Counted from the stretch's first letter, positions 11,502 to 24,575 are shown. The stretch: 64,000 nucleotides of DNA from Schistosoma haematobium (GCF_000699445.3 NC_067195.1:81214569-81278568), one strand, 5' to 3'. Notes: generated by a model from the sequence alone, not told the origin. Numbers and translations are program-made.

Positions 11502-11891
11502 ATTAGTACTATCATTTATTACTATTACCATGTTTTATTTTCATTTCATTGATTTTACATTTGAAAATGTCTTTACCTCGTATGCCATTATTTTATTCGG
11601 AATTGTTTCTGATATCACTTCATTTCTTTTAATTTTTTGAAAATTATTATAATCCGTTGCTAACTTATTCACTTTTTTCCTAAATTTTGTCACTATCATT
11701 TACACTCTAATCTAATATTATAACCTTTCTATTACATCACCATGTATATTCATTGTTTACTTCTGTTCATAAATGTAATGCTTAAAATTTCGCATACATA
11801 TTCGAATGTACAACTTAACAAAAAGGGATCTCTTCAGTAAATGTCATGTCCTTAATGGCTAGATCATCAAGCATTACTCTAATATGCAGTA
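11502..11891 (+). other. Likely 3' flank of the Penelope-like relic
   Basis: AT- and pyrimidine-rich, with no open frame. It lies directly after the relic's stop and before the inverted repeat. Assignment to the element rests on position only. Confidence 0.3.
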
Positions 11892-12535
11892 GTAGTATTT
11901 ATATGTATAAATGAATATGTTAAAGCAATCAAGACAGTTTATGAGTCTATGATAACAATGAGATAGGTTATATAATGGAGCATAATAAGTTAATTGTATA
12001 AATGGATAATTTGATGAAAGATGTACTAGATGTGACAACAATAATCAAAATTTGAATCAGTGTTTTATAAAAGGAAGTAGGTTAAAGACTTGGAAAGAAA
12101 AACAATCATAGAAATAACGTTCATTGAAAAGGTATTAAGATTACTTAATAAGAATTACTATCAGAAGTTTTAAGGAGATTGTAGTAATTTCATTAGTTGA
12201 GATCATTAGTCTATTGAAGCTAGACCATCATGGAAAACCTGAAAGAACTGGACGGCCATTTCGTCTTATTGTGGGACTCCTTAGCAGTGCGCATCCACGA
12301 TCCCAACTCGCGCTCACTCGCAAAACTGATAGGTCCTGGGTTCGAATCCCGCTAGGAGCGATCGTGGATGCGCATTGCTGAGTAGTATCACAATAGGACG
12401 AAACGGCCTTCCGATGCTTCCAGGTTTTCCATGATGGTCTAACTTCAATGGACTTGTGATCACAACCAATGAAATTAATAAGAATTGTTCAAATAATTAG
12501 ACAGTGAAGAGTATATTTGAAAAGAGGGTCAGGAA
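11892..12535 (+). repeat. Left arm of a 0.3-kb inverted repeat
   Basis: Apart from a 318-bp insertion (12157-12474) plus its 12-bp target duplication, this arm is the reverse complement of 12668-12983 with only scattered differences. Shared blocks include GAATATGTTAAAGCAATCAA and CAATGAGATAGGTTATATAA. The arm is AT-rich and non-coding. Confidence 0.85.
12157..12474. mobile_element. Hammerhead repeat B inverted pair inserted with target duplication
   Basis: The insertion is flanked by perfect 12-bp duplications TTAATAAGAATT (12145-12156 and 12475-12486). The right arm of the surrounding inverted repeat has the uninterrupted site. Inside are two B units head to head. The left is antisense (CCATTTCGTCTTATTGTGGG). 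The right is sense, with a B box GGTTCGAATCC near 12340 and a damaged core (GAGTAGTATCAC). The left end carries ATCAGAAGTTTTAAGGAG, the decayed terminal repeat of the family; the right end lacks it. This shows that an inverted pair can insert as one unit. Confidence 0.8.
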
Positions 12536-12667
12536 AAATAAATGGACAAATGATATGCAAAATAATAGAAAGTGAAATCATTTTTTAAACCTAATTCAGC
12601 TATCGGAGAAATAAGGGTGTTACAAATTTCCTATGAATACACAGAATAATGTTATTAGCTGGTTTAG

Positions 12668-12983
12668 TTTTCTTCCCCTTCTCTTCGAATATACACTTCA
12701 CTGTCTAATTATTTGAACAATTCTCATTAAGTAGTCTTAATACCTTTTCAATGAACGTTATTTCTATGATTGTTTTTCTTTCCAAGTCTTTAACCTACTT
12801 CCTTTTATAAAACACTGATTCAAATTTTGATTATTGTTGTCACATCTAGTACATCTTTCATCAAATTATCCATTTATACAATTAACTTATTATGCTCCAT
12901 TATATAACCTATCTCATTGTTATCATAGACTCATAAACTGTCTTGATTGCTTTAACATATTCATTTATACATATAAATACTAC
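12668..12983 (-). repeat. Right arm of the 0.3-kb inverted repeat (empty site)
   Basis: Reverse complement of the left arm without the hammerhead insertion. The site that is duplicated on the left is single here (about 12719-12731). The spacer between the arms is about 130 bp. Confidence 0.85.
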
Positions 12984-13259
12984 CGTTGTGAAAGAGAACA
13001 CAGGTGGGGAAAACCAATTGCATTTTAATACAAACTTTTAGAATTTTTTTACAAAATGTGAAAACCATACGTTCAGTACTTCATTCGCAAATCCTCCATC
13101 AATTGTCCCAAACGTCATTGTTCCTCCATTGCCATAAGAATTACTCTCTGTTCCCGTTCTCTTCGATTTCATCTTCCCAACCTTCTGCTGCCAGATGTAC
13201 CACTTCTGACTAGTGTTAGATATTACTTATGTCTGTCGACACCACACTACCACTGCATA
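12984..13259 (-). repeat. MITE-like family M, copy 1
   Basis: It starts with TTGTGAAAGAGAACACAGG and ends with a block like the common end CATAAGTAGCACACACCACA (here decayed to CACCACACTACCACTG). Two internal features are shared by other copies: the T-rich ACTCTCTGTTCCCGTTCTCTTC stretch in the middle and the CTTATGTC hairpin near the end. It abuts the inverted repeat directly. Confidence 0.65.
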
Positions 13260-13509
13260 ATAAAACCTTGAGAAGATCTAGTTGAAGCCAATATTGTTCG
13301 CTTACGTGTGTGTTGTCCTAATTTACATTTTGGGAATTTTTTTTAGCTAAGTTGGGTGATTATTTAGAATGTGGAGTTAACATAAACTATTGCACACATT
13401 AGGCCTGGGTAGTTGTTTAGACACGATTAAAAGATTTTTCAACCGTTTTTAACATTCTGAATTGTAATTAAAACAACCAAAAGAATACAAATCGATATTT
13501 TTCGGTTTT
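13260..13509. other. Unassigned sequence
   Basis: Nothing recognisable. Confidence 0.5.
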
Positions 13510-13815
13510 TCGAATCTTCCCATTGATGTTTATGACTGCAACGGAATAGTCTCCTCTGTCGTATGATTATCCTGTTCGGATTGCTTTGATATAAGCACTG
13601 AGTAATGAATTCACTTTATTACACAGATTTGTGGCTATCTGGAGGCAGCAGCTAATTGGATTATTCTATGGCCTTAGATCCAAACTGTTCTGGATTCGTG
13701 TCCGGAGTGAACATCAACTCTGGGATAAAGATACTTTCAGCTAACTAATCCCGAATAGCATGAGGTGCTCGTCCTGGATTCTATTGGTAACCACTATACA
13801 TCTCTGTTTAAAAAA
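13510..13815 (+). repeat. Family A, decayed inverted pair
   Basis: An antisense tail (CTTCCCATTGATGTTTATGA) is followed by a sense body with B box GGATTCGTGTCC and a broken ribozyme (CAGCTAACTAATCCC, then GTCCTGGATTC). Confidence 0.6.
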
Positions 13816-13849
13816 ACTAAAAGGATTTTCGTACCACCATTACTTATTT

Positions 13850-15110
13850 ATTTATTATTTATTGATTTGAACACATAAATATTGGTACAAGAGGACACCA
13901 AATATATATGCGCCACACAAAACAATGAGAATTCGAAGACAAAAAAAAGGAGGTAAGGAGCGTAGAAAAAAGGAGCAATAACGAACAGATGTGTAAGGTA
14001 GTGTGATAATAATAATAATAGTAGTAATAATGGAGAAACGGAAAGGTACAATCAGAAGAAATCTTTCAGGTAATGGAGACAGAACCACTTTTTATGAAGA
14101 AAGTAAAAGAAGGTTACAGCAGGATCGCCACTGGTTTCTATTCTGAGCCATATCTGATTACGTCTCTAGCCACTGTGTTGCACCATCTCACGGACCCCAA
14201 CCAGGGAGTCGTGAAGAATCAACAGAGGCTAGTCCTGTGCAGCTTTCTTTCATATCACGACACCATGTCGTATACTGACCACCTCTCCGCTTTTTCCAAC
14301 CAGTCCCAGAGTCGGCAAATAATGCACGACGTGTAATTCTCTGGAATGACATTCGTAGAACATGTCCAAGCCACCGAAGTCGGTGTTCCAAGATGGTGAC
14401 ACCAATTGCATTATTGTCTCTGTGCCCGAACACACGATGCCGAACCTCTACATTAGTAACAACCTACATAGTATGACGGAAGCCAATATCTTGGACGCAA
14501 TCGGTAGTAGACTTATCCCCAGATAGTTGTTACACGAACGACGTGAACCCTTTATAAAAATAGGAACAACTATCGACTCATTCCATGAAGTTGGTACACT
14601 CTCTAGTAAACAACACAGTCATTTCCTTAGCCAGAAAGTCACCATCATCTTTAAAAAGAGCCGGAGGTAAGTCCCCTGGGCCCGGTGATTTGTAGCGTTT
14701 CAAGAGTTGCCGGAGCAGCAGGCCAGTTGAAATGCTCTTCTAAGAATTCTGCCCATCGTCCAAGACGTCGATAGAGGTTGGTGATTGGCATCCTGTCATC
14801 CTCACAGATTGTTTCGCTCACACCAGACTTCTTGCTGCCAGTGGCTCGGATGAATTGGAAGAGCTTCGGTAGTTACCAGGTGCAGCTGCTGCTTCCAGAT
14901 CATAAGCACGCTCAGACCACCAGGCTTCTCGGTCCTTACGTAAACTTTGCCCGATTTCATTACGTAACATCCTTCGTTTGTGGTCAAACTCACGGTTACC
15001 CGGAGTAGACCGACGGGCTTCAATGAGTTGTCAGGAACCAGAAGAAACTCAGTGCTGATAAGCGGGACGTTTCGCGAAGCCTCACGAAAGCTCCGCGAAA
15101 CATCACCATT
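13850..15110 (-). pseudogene. Non-LTR retrotransposon with internal RT deletion
   Basis: Read on the - strand from about 15.1 kb, frames give the region before the RT (RDREAWWS-like, then a stretch ending near the Gly-Pro-rich RT entry) and RT motifs of the type SIVVPIFIKG, SCNNYLGISLLPIASKI. The sequence then jumps to the C-terminal domain HRLRWLGHVLRM, GTGWKKRRGGQ, TWCRDMKES (14188-14433). The RT palm with its catalytic Asp pair is absent, so a deletion lies near 14450. Frameshifts and stops are frequent. The low-coordinate end is an A/T-rich 3' tail (13850-14020) homologous to that at 42722-42800. Confidence 0.75.
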
Positions 15111-16567
15111 ACTAATATTGATTGTATCAAATGAAGATTTTTACTGATATTGTAGGAACGTCAACAGAACTTCATGATACGTTTACGAGAATCGAAACAA
15201 TCTTGGACTATGTTTCGCATCCAGAAACATGATTTTCATTCAAAGAAAACATCTGTTTTTTCTTTTCATAGAACAAGTTGTAATTTCAACTAATTTCTCA
15301 ATATTCATACAACCGGAAAGTACTGTTACACATCGTATAATAGAAAACAGTAATTTCCAAACTGAGTGAGCGACAACCATGAAATCAACTATTGAATAAC
15401 AGAATTCTGATTATTTTGAGCCAGTAATCTAAAAGTTTCTAACAACTTTATTCCTCTCCATAATCCGTTCTTATTCATCTTCATTTATAATTGAAAGATA
15501 GTCACATGATAATACTTTTCACTCTTCTAACTAATTACAGTCTATATAACTGGTCAAAATACAACCCTTAACAATTTTATTGTGTGCACGTTATACATTT
15601 ATGACTTATTCATTTAGAAATTATAATGTCTAATAACTAACCACCAACCGCACTGTATACTTTGCTTTATCCACTGTAAACATGGAATAGTTACTACTTA
15701 GTTGTTAAATAATTCAATATTCAATTAGTGTATCTGAGATTTTAAACCATCTCTTACATATTTTGGCTAGGATATCTATTTAAAATCACTAGCTGTTATA
15801 GCTACACATAATCAATTAAAAGGATCGGTGTTTAATCATTGAATAATCATGGAATGATTAACTACTACAAAACCATAATCTTGGAAAAAAGGAACTATGT
15901 AACCCAAACTTTGTTTTTTTTTCTTTTTAAAAAAAACCTGGGAATAATAGCTATCAGTCTATTGAAAGTTCAATGTACAACGCCCATTGTGTGTGAGTGT
16001 GTGTTGAGAGGAATAAATTTTAAAGCACACCTTCTGTTGAATATTGAATATGTAAGCTTAAATATTAATTCTATGAATGTATATAAATGTAATAAATACA
16101 TATTTCATTCTTCAGCCTAATGGAACTACAATTTCTTTTTGTTTTTATTTATCATAATGATAATACTCTGTTGATTGATTTATAATTGGCAATAAAAGCA
16201 GACAAATAAAATAAAAACGTTAACTCTTATAACATATTCATCTAAATTAAACCGGGTTACACATGAACCATATAACAACATGGAACATCAACAATTATCA
16301 TTTCATATAAACCTTAATCTGACCTTATAAGTAATTGAATCATTTGGATATTAGTGAAGAATTTAATATATTGATAAAAACGTGTAGTGTAATCATGATG
16401 TTATAAATATAGTTGTGTTTATGAAGTAGATAGTTCAGTCGTTTTGAATTTATTACTCAAATGGTTACTATAGTGACAATAATTAGAGGATAAATTTGAA
16501 AATCATATCATTATTTTTATTAGTTGTCCGTTAGTAATGTTGTCATTTTGATTTTTTTTCTTTTGAT
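15111..16567. other. AT-rich sequence, no gene seen
   Basis: An open frame at 15839-16120 (+) has no recognisable content and contains homopolymer runs. Confidence 0.5.
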
Positions 16568-17368
<801 letters not shown>

Positions 17369-18424
17369 AAGGAGAATGATTCATATATAATATTTTTAAA
17401 AAATAATGAATTTCGCCAAAAAAGTTAGTTAATTGTTTAGATAGTTATGTATAGGTTAATTTACTGGACAATCGACATTTAATTACTTGATCATGCATTC
17501 TTAGATTACACTATATAAAAGTTTACCATGTATTGTAATATCACAGTTACTTTGAAAACGAATTCAAACAAAGCAACAGTGGAAGAACTCGCTAATGATT
17601 CACAAATCGGTTCAAATCAGTGTGTAGGAGCTGATAGTATGTCAAGCCCACGTAGGTTATTCTATCCTCTAGATAAATCAATTTATTCATTCTTCTTAAA
17701 CCATATTTTTTATCCTGTCATTTATTCGCTTACTAATCCTAAGTGCTTTTATATGATCGTATGTGTGCTAATTAACTTACCTTACTTATTATGTGTCTGT
17801 AACTTATGTTTGATCTGACTATAAATATCGATTCACACTTAGTTATATTGAGTTGTCTCACTCTCCTTTTCGATTGCTCATCACTTTATTTTGCTTCGCA
17901 TTCTGATCAACGGTTGTACGAAATATACGTATTCGAAATCTCATTCTCGTATTTGATTTATCTAATTCCGTTATTCACCAACGCGATTTAAGTCGATGAT
18001 GATATTCGATAACAATCAGCAAACGATCTACCTGAAGCCAGATCTCGGGCGACTAAAAGTGGACAATAACGTACTTTTAAAAAGGAACAATCATGTTAAG
18101 TTTAGATTATGAGTTTTCGCCAAGGACTCTCATAAACATAGAATTCAGTTTATTTACTTCATCCACGGTAGTAAAATCATTAAATTGAGTTAATTAAGGA
18201 ATGTCCGCCTGGCACCACCTGTCATACCTATTTTATTCCCTACATGAGTCTAATCTACATGTTACATTTGATAAATGATAGCTTATTTTCATGATTTTAT
18301 AACCAAGTTTAAACATAACTTGAAATTTCTTAAAAATGATTACTTTGATAATGAGTTTATAAGTATCATTACCAAGGTTGAACTTGATACTTTCAAATAA
18401 ATTGAGCATTGAGTAGAGAATTAA
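17369..18424. other. Unassigned sequence
   Basis: Two overlapping + strand open frames (17528-17818 and 17806-17991) are hydrophobic and resemble no family I know. The stretch 17990-18070 is less AT-rich (CTGAAGCCAGATCTCGGGCG) and may be part of an unidentified retroelement. Confidence 0.3.
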
Positions 18425-18595
18425 TAATAAATATATTTTTGTTATATCTCAATAAGTAGAACAATTAAATTTCTGACGTTCCGGGGCTTAATGTAAGCTA
18501 CTTCTTTTACTCTGAACAAGTGGCTCACATTAGGTCGCTAGAGTCAGAAATATTATTTGTACCCATTGGGATATAACAAAAACACATTTATGATT
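18425..18595. repeat. Small foldback element
   Basis: The outer blocks TTTTTGTTATATCTCAATAA and, on the other strand, TTTTTGTTATATCCCAATGG face each other. Inner blocks TTTCTGACG...CTTAATGTAAGCTACTT pair with AAGTGGCTCACATTAGGTCG...GTCAGAAAT. The whole element folds into one hairpin. A half copy (TTTCTGACGTTTCGTGACTT) lies at 63485-63530. Confidence 0.6.
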
Positions 18596-18689
18596 AATTT
18601 GATACTTTTAATAATGGTCAGATTTGAGATATCAAACAGTGATTACGGTTACCGTACTTATTGACATATAGCTGACATTTTAAATATAA

Positions 18690-18970
18690 TAGTGTAGTGC
18701 TGTGGTATGTGCTACTAATATTGACATAAGTAGTATATAATGTTAATCGTGAACAGCAGAGAGACAAGAGGATCGAACAGTAAAGAATGGAAACATAATG
18801 CGATTTGTTTGGAAATGCAAGAACAATTGAGTCTGAGTCATTTTGAGACAATTGGTGGACATTGTGCAAATTAGATATTTACTTTATGATTGTTAGATTT
18901 TACTAACAATCCTGTAAGTTTGTGTTAAGTGCATTCGATTGTCCCCACTGGTGTTCATGTTCACAACAGT
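18690..18970 (+). repeat. MITE-like family M, copy 2
   Basis: The order is CTGTGGTATGTGCTACTAA, a CATAAGTAGTATATAA block, CAGCAGAGAGACAAGAGG, a middle with AATGGAAACATAATGCG, then CATTCGATTGTCCCCACTGG and GTTCAC. It is the reverse complement of copy 5 (24105-24386) over its whole length, including an unusual segment TTAGATTTTACTAACAATCC. Confidence 0.75.
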
Positions 18971-19146
18971 GCAAATAATAATATGCTTTCGTTAAAAAAT
19001 ATGTACATAAACTATAGTATAGACAGTTAACCGATATCAACAGGCTAATATCTACTATTGGTTTAACTGATGAAATAATCTGAAAACTCGTTTGGTTTCA
19101 ACGTAATTAACTGTAAAAGGTCTCCCTGAAATTTACTCTATATCGA

Positions 19147-19411
19147 TATGTGGTGTATGCTACTTATGTCGACATACATAAGTAGTATGTAACACCAATC
19201 GTAAGTGAAAAACCTGGCAGCATATGGTTGGGAAGATTGAATAGAATAGAATGGGACCAGAGAGTAATTGGTATGAAACTGAGAGAACAATAAATGAGCA
19301 TTTTGTAAATGAAGGATTGGACGTACTGTTTTCACATTTTACCAAATAACTCTATAATTTTGTATTAAGTTGCATATGGTCGTCCCCCACCTGTGTTTTT
19401 GTTCATCACAG
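19147..19411 (+). repeat. MITE-like family M, copy 3
   Basis: It starts with TGTGGTGTATGCTACTTATG and ends with CGTCCCCCACCTGTG...GTTCATCACAG. It contains the near-palindrome CTTATGTCGACATACATAAG close to its start, a feature of the family. Confidence 0.75.
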
Positions 19412-20119
19412 ATAACTTTGAAGAATCAGATAATCAAATACTTGATCCTACACTCAACAGATAGTAATGAGTATAGTTCATTCGTATATATGTCTCTTTT
19501 TCTAGACAGAAAACAGTTGTCTATCATTAGTACAACTGTTGCTATTCATCTTTTCAATAAATATTTACAAATATACGTCTAGTGCGATACAAATACATAC
19601 AGTTCCATACATCAATGTATTACTCAATTAGTGCACTACTATTTAAAGACATAAGATCGAAAATGTGATTTTCCTATCTATTTCAAATTATCGTATTTCT
19701 TATGACGCCATTCACTCTTTTCTTCTGCATATTTTGATTTAAAATAAACATAATTTCTACACTTAATATAACCATGGAGAGAATTTATTAGGTGAATCAT
19801 TGGTGAAATTGCTAACATTTAGCTCTTTTTTACTTATGTGGATTTTTCTACAGTTTTCTTCTTCTTCTTAAACAGTAAATAGATATACAGTGAAACATCT
19901 TACCGTCTGTTTGATTATATCTATCCTGTGAAAACAACTATGTGATGCGATCCAGCACAAAGATATTTATTTAGAAAATGAACTAAATAACATGAATCGA
20001 TAATAACTACGAATGTTTCCCATAATCCCTATCCAACTTTCGAAATGCCAGTTGGTCTGTGACAGACAGAGCTTATCATTGGGTGAAAATACAATCATGT
20101 TTAATCGAAATTACAATGA
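19412..20119. other. AT-rich sequence, no gene seen
   Basis: No assignment could be made. Confidence 0.5.
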
Positions 20120-20265
20120 TTTAGGAGACTGAATGTCCTGGGATTGATTCCAGATTGTGGAATTTTGGGTATACTTTACTGAGGAGTCCTATACTAAGAT
20201 GTTATAACTGTCCAATGCTTCCAATATTTGAATAGCTCTCTAATCTATATCAATCTATGATATTA
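20120..20265 (+). repeat. Family B, very decayed copy
   Basis: The blocks GTCCTGGGATTGATTCC, TACTGAGGAGTCC and CTGTCCAATGCTTCC follow each other as in family B. The GGACGAAAC half of the core is lost. Confidence 0.55.
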
Positions 20266-20531
20266 ACTGGGAAATGAAGAAATTCTCTATAAACCTTTTA
20301 AGTAATATATGTATAAACATAAACATTTATCAAAATCGATAATGTACATTTTCTCTTGCTTATATCTAGATTCCATACTTATTGAACTGTTATGAGATAC
20401 ACCCAGTTTTCTGATTACTAAGGTTACGATTAAACTGTAGAATATGAACAGCTGTGAGTAAAAAAAGAAGTTAGATAACTATAAAAGATATAGCAAAACA
20501 TGCACAAGTGATAATATTGAAAATCTGTTGT

Positions 20532-20604
<73 letters not shown>

Positions 20605-21654
20605 CTGTATTATAGTCAATTACAACACGAGTACAATAATGATTCATATGAGAAATTATCCACAATCTTACTTGGATAAAAATAGTATTGTAGTCTAATT
20701 ACATAGGAAATAGGACGTAATTGGAATAAGGCAACATACCAGAAGTGTAAAGACTAAATTTTTAAGAAGTAGTGAACATGAATTACAAAATAATCTCGAT
20801 TATATAACAAAAATCATTACTTAACGTATATATATAAGACCCCGAATTGCACGGGTAGTAGGCCACTTTAACTTTTTCTGGATAATGGCATTATATTTCC
20901 TATCCAGCAGTACGATTAACTGCACTGAACAAAATAAACAACGTGTTCATCTACCTATTTCAACATAAAGATTATCAGTAAGGACAATTGTTATCACCAG
21001 TATCAATACACATGGACAAACATAGACAAGAATTCGACTGGATAAGGATCGGATTTCTAAAATGGAGAAACTCTTAGATTCCCGGAGAATTTCTAGAAGT
21101 TTGATATTCAGTTTGACTGGTAAGTAATAGGCGCATCAGCAAGAATCTATTATATCAATTCATTTAGAAGAATTCTATTATCTATACAGTCGGACAAAAA
21201 CCGAGTAATACAGTCAATATAATTGCATAAACAACCCAAGACAGTAAAGCCTAAGAAAACAATCGATTACAAATAAAGCCTTTCGAATGAATTGATCAAA
21301 ATCTATGGAATAACTACTCGGCTGAGTTCTACTGGGAGTGATAACTGATTATTTTGTTCAGAACGGTAAAGAAAGGTCTACATTTGCACCATCTAGTTCA
21401 GAGAACACTTCATCACTAAAATCAAACGTCTGAACCTTATAATCTTTTCTATCTTGTGGGATATTACAAATACATTATTTATTTATCTTGTGAATTGTTA
21501 TAATATGGCTTATTTGAGTCAATAGTGATGGTATTGCCAGTGCAAATAGACCAGACTTTTCTGGATTGAATAGTGTTTGCGGTAATAAAATTGGAAGATA
21601 TGCTTGTTGATAAAATGTGAATATTATTTCAAATTTTAATGATTAGGATTATTT
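20266..21654. other. AT-rich sequence with ATT/AGT microsatellite and possible LTR
   Basis: (ATT)n at about 20533-20562 passes directly into (AGT)n at 20563-20604. At 20826-20935, TATATATATAAGACCCC is followed by AACAAAATAAACAACG. This could be the TATA box and polyadenylation region of an LTR, but no partner LTR is seen. Confidence 0.35.
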
Positions 21655-22035
21655 TGATATTGAAATCATGAGTCGACCATGATCAGTCTTAGTTGGCATA
21701 TGTACATCCTGTACAAACTACCTCGATATAACCATCATGTCACATGTTTATATAGAATGAATGGGTTTTGAGTAGCAGTGGAATTTAGGAAAGGCTTTTT
21801 GTTCTGTTTGAGATTCGTCAGTTAAGTGTGAACTAAAACAATGCAAAATGAGTGAAAATTCATATTTGTTGCACGATTGAGTAGCCACTTTAAATTAATA
21901 GCTCTCTGGATAACGTGTTAGCATTCGTAGTGTGAGGTACTAGATTCGAGTCCCAGACTAAATTCAACCGTGTGGTGCTGGCGTGCATAACTGACTTGTC
22001 TCAAATAGGTCGAAACGGGGCATTGTGGTGCTATT
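21655..22035. repeat. Family A, decayed inverted pair
   Basis: A left antisense part (AGTTGGCATATGTACATCC, then TTTGAGATTCGTCAGTTA) and a right sense part (B-box-like TTCGAGTCCC, ACTGACTTGTCTCAAATAGG) are present. Both cores are damaged. Confidence 0.55.
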
Positions 22036-22361
22036 AATAGTCAATTCTCATCTCTTCTACATAATTCTATGAATATTGTTGAACATCGTACACTTTATAA
22101 AAACGATCAAAATTTGTGTTGTGGATTAGTGGGATAATGGTGGTTAATTAAATAATTCCTAATAAAATGAAACTTTGTTTTCTGTAAAGTAACAAATAGT
22201 TGAATCTACTCAAATTTTAGATCATCATCTACTAATCTACTGAATTGCTCTTACTCTATTTAGTCACTACCCAAAGTTTAGTCGATATTGTGAATGCAGA
22301 CAATTGCCCGCTGTGCTAGGTAGATGTGAGTAGTCGGTAGGAATTTATGGATAAAGGTTTC

Positions 22362-22510
22362 AATGTATGACCATTTCGTCCTAGTATGGGGTCCCTCAGC
22401 AGCATTCACGATCCCGCACATAGGATTCGAACTCAGGACCCTCGATCTCGCGGTATAGTAGATTGATTGAAGTTAGACAATAACACCATTGGATGCCGGT
22501 TCTGTGATTT
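22362..22510. repeat. Family B fragment
   Basis: An antisense core (CATTTCGTCCTAGTATGGGG, CCCTCAGCAG) with antisense B box (GGATTCGAACTC) is followed by sense body sequence (GATTGAAGTTAGAC, CACCATTGGATGCCGG). Confidence 0.6.
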
Positions 22511-23732
22511 ACGTACATTAATTTTTCAGTAATCGGATGCAAAATCTTAAATATTAGGTCAATAGTAAAGTATCGTCTTAGCTAATTCAAACTGAGTTCC
22601 GTAAAATCTCAGGTGGATATTACCACAGTGAATCGTAATCAAAAGTAGTTCTACGGAGGCATCATTGGTTGAATATGAAAAATAAATATTGAATGGAATA
22701 AGTAGAATGATTATGAGCGTGCGTGTATGATGTGACAAATGAATGGATTTTGTGTAAGGATAATCGTCTTTTTATCAATGTCCAATGGAAGTATATTATC
22801 TAGCATTTCCTAGCATTCATTTATTGTGTCGTTACTGCGTATAAGATTGCAATTTTCAATGAGGACTTCATTTTAAATAATCATATGCTATATACATATT
22901 TTTTTCTCTGAATACGTTAGTGTAGCACATCTCGATTTGATGGATAGAGAAGGCAAATAAAGTGAAAGATAGTTTAAAATGAAATCTTCCAGTAAAAATT
23001 ATGCTCATACATACAAAATGCACTCACTAAATGAATGGTAAAATGTTAGATATTACACGCGTATTGAAAATTGAAAAGCAGATGTTCTACAAATTCACAG
23101 ACCCGAATCCTATCTCTGAATATTCGAATATTAGAAAAATAAGAATGGTAAACGATCACTGGTATAGAATAATACAATGTGGTCTATTGATGGACGCCCA
23201 TAAGATTAAGTTATTGACTTAAGATCTTATTAGATTTGAAATCAAAGCTAAGAACACGAATCAGAATAATAGACCATTTGTCTAATAAAATAACATAAAT
23301 ACATACAGCAACTTACGAAAAGTAAACTTTATTAGATTGCATCAAATCAGTTTTTTGAATTGCTCATTCTTTAATGAATAACGAAAGGTTCAACTGTTAG
23401 GCTTCTACAACTTATCAGTGTAATGAACCTAAGGGTTAACATCGCAGTGTATAAAATATACAGATTATAATCAAGTATTTTAGGTTAAGAAAATGTGAAG
23501 AGGTAAAAATATTTTTTGAAAACCATTATATTGGAGCAATAAATCAGATCTGTAGTAAATGGAGGAGGAGGTGAATGGGATTCAACACAATATCTATACA
23601 CATAATTATGGTTTCAATTTGTAGTTAATTAAAAATCTTTCAAATATTAAGTAAAGAAGAATTCTAAGTAAAGTGTTTTGTATTTTATTTACCTAACTAT
23701 AAATAATGTAAAAGAAAACTTAAATAATACTG
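22511..23732. other. AT-rich sequence, no gene seen
   Basis: A 63-codon frame at 23031-23222 (+) has unremarkable composition and no recognisable family. Confidence 0.45.
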
Positions 23733-24010
23733 TGATGTGTGCTACATAAATTGATATAAGTAGTATATAACGCGAGTCAGCAATAGAATGTCTGGCAGCA
23801 GAAGATTGAGAAGATCAATAAGAGAAGAACAGGAACAAAAAGCAATTGGTATGATAATGCAGGAACAATGAAGTCTGAAACAATTAATGAACATTTTACA
23901 AATGAAGTATTACAGCATGTTTTTTCTACTTTAACAAGTAACTCTGTAATTCTTTTGTGCTAAATATAATCGGTTGTTCTCGTCTGCGTTCTCTATCACT
24001 ATAATATAAA
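23733..24010 (+). repeat. MITE-like family M, copy 4
   Basis: It starts with TACTGTGATGTGTGCTAC and ends at CTATCACTATAATA, giving short imperfect terminal inverted repeats (TACTGTGATG against TATTATAGTG). The interior matches copies 2 and 3. Confidence 0.75.
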
Positions 24011-24104
24011 ATGCTGGTGTACCGACTTTATTTTATTCAACCGTTATTCATAATTTATTTATTTCTTGTAGTATATCATACATCAACACTTACGTGAATA
24101 GTAT

Positions 24105-24386
24105 TGTAGTGAACAAGAACACCAATGGGGACAATCGAATGCATTTAACACAAACTTACAGGATTGTTAGTAAAATCTAACAATCATAAAGTAAATACTT
24201 AACTTGCAAAATGTCTACCAATTGTCTCAAAATGACTCAGACTTCATTGTTCTTGCATTTTCATACAAATTGCATCCTGTTTCCATTCTTTACTGTTCTA
24301 TTCTCTTGTTTCTCTGCTACCAGACCTTCTGTTCACGACTAACATCATATACTACTTATGTCAATATTAGTAGCACACTCCACAGT
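24105..24386 (-). repeat. MITE-like family M, copy 5
   Basis: It starts with TATTGTAGTGAACAAGAACA and ends with AGTAGCACACTCCACAGT. It is in opposite orientation to copy 4, only about 100 bp away. It is most similar to copy 2. Confidence 0.75.
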
Positions 24387-24387
24387 A

Positions 24388-24575
24388 TCAGAAGGGGTTT
24401 TGTGGAGATTGTAGTAATTTTAATAGTTGAAATTGTGAGTCGATTGAAGCTAGATCACCATGGAAAACCTGGAAGAACTGGATGGTCGTTTCATCTTACT
24501 ATGGGACTCCCAGGCCATCCAGTGCTTCCAAGTTTTCTATGGTGGTCTAGCTTTAATTGACTCATGATCTCAACT
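24388..24575. repeat. Family B collapsed inverted pair with terminal repeat
   Basis: The left end is ATCAGAAGGGGTTTTGTGG, then an antisense tail and half core (GTTTCATCTTACTATGGGAC). It passes straight into a sense 3' half (GCCATCCAGTGCTTCCAAG) and tail. The tRNA-like centres of both units are deleted, leaving a short hairpin. Confidence 0.65.

Noticed and set aside
14188..14433. 81-codon frame as an independent gene
   Set aside because: HRLRWLGHVLRM marks it as the C-terminal part of a retrotransposon polyprotein.
20533..20604. Open frame with polyasparagine and polythreonine on the - strand
   Set aside because: It is only the ATT/AGT microsatellite in translation.
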